DNA of 21,519 nt, taken from assembly GCA_000437215.1 (NCBI GenBank), contig FR898616.1, forward strand, positions 1-21,519, in the 5' to 3' direction. The stretch's first letter is position 1. The number at the start of each line of letters is the position of its first letter. Positions 21,482 to 21,519 of this stretch are shown piece after piece. Under the pieces are notes generated by a model that worked only from the letters and a program-made list of their open reading frames with translations, searched no databases and was not told where the DNA came from. Source of the stretch: Clostridium sp. CAG:440 (lineage in GTDB: Bacteria; Bacillota; Clostridia; TANB77; CAG-508). The position numbers and the translations under genes are program-made.

Positions 21482-21519
21482 AAAATGCCAACGATTCCGG
21501 GTTTAAATGACAATTTATT

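Overview
The window is a very AT-rich piece of a bacterial chromosome from the Firmicutes, most likely an uncultured gut-type member of the Clostridia. Three things support this: AGA/ATA-rich codon use with strong GGAGG ribosome binding sites, a Clostridia-type DUF4364 gene, and zinc-type forms of S14, S4, L24 and L36. The gene order is the classical S10-spc-alpha ribosomal protein cluster, with rpsD inside the alpha operon as in Clostridia and E. coli and unlike Bacillus. The genus cannot be fixed from the sequence alone.

Layout. (1) 35-1700: a divergent pair, a DUF4364 winged-helix protein on the minus strand and an FBP-regulated-type L-lactate dehydrogenase on the plus strand. They share an intergenic region with back-to-back extended -10 promoters, and ldh ends at a clear terminator. 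(2) 1700-2134: a 470-base gene-free stretch. It holds a perfect consensus promoter (TTGACA-17-TATAAT), then a roughly 200-nt segment that folds into a pseudoknot-like structure ending in a terminator-like hairpin, then the rpsJ leader. (3) 2135-14518: rpsJ-rplC-rplD-rplW-rplB-rpsS-rplV-rpsC-rplP-rpmC-rpsQ-rplN-rplX-rplE-rpsN-rpsH-rplF-rplR-rpsE-rplO-secY-adk-map, all on the plus strand, tightly packed and partly overlapping. rpmD (L30), normally between rpsE and rplO, is missing. (4) 14504-18297: a second perfect consensus promoter inside the 3' end of map drives infA-rpmJ-rpsM-rpsK-rpsD-rpoA-rplQ. A structured 200-base leader precedes rpsM, at the place where S4 represses the alpha operon in other bacteria. 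A terminator closes the cluster after rplQ. (5) 18369-21481: unrelated accessory genes. These are a decayed amidase-domain gene (nonsense codon plus internal deletion), a membrane-anchored protein of unknown function, a PflX-like radical SAM gene broken by one frameshift, and an unusual ThyX-like protein that looks like two fused thymidylate synthase domains.

How the genes work together: the core block supplies most ribosomal proteins of both subunits, the Sec translocon channel, adenylate kinase, methionine aminopeptidase, IF-1 and RNA polymerase alpha, so translation, export and transcription capacity are expressed together from two strong promoters. The most interesting points are the unexplained structured RNA before rpsJ, the likely S4 control element before rpsM, the absence of rpmD, and the tandem ThyX-like protein. 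I see no CRISPR array, prophage, insertion sequence, tRNA or rRNA gene.
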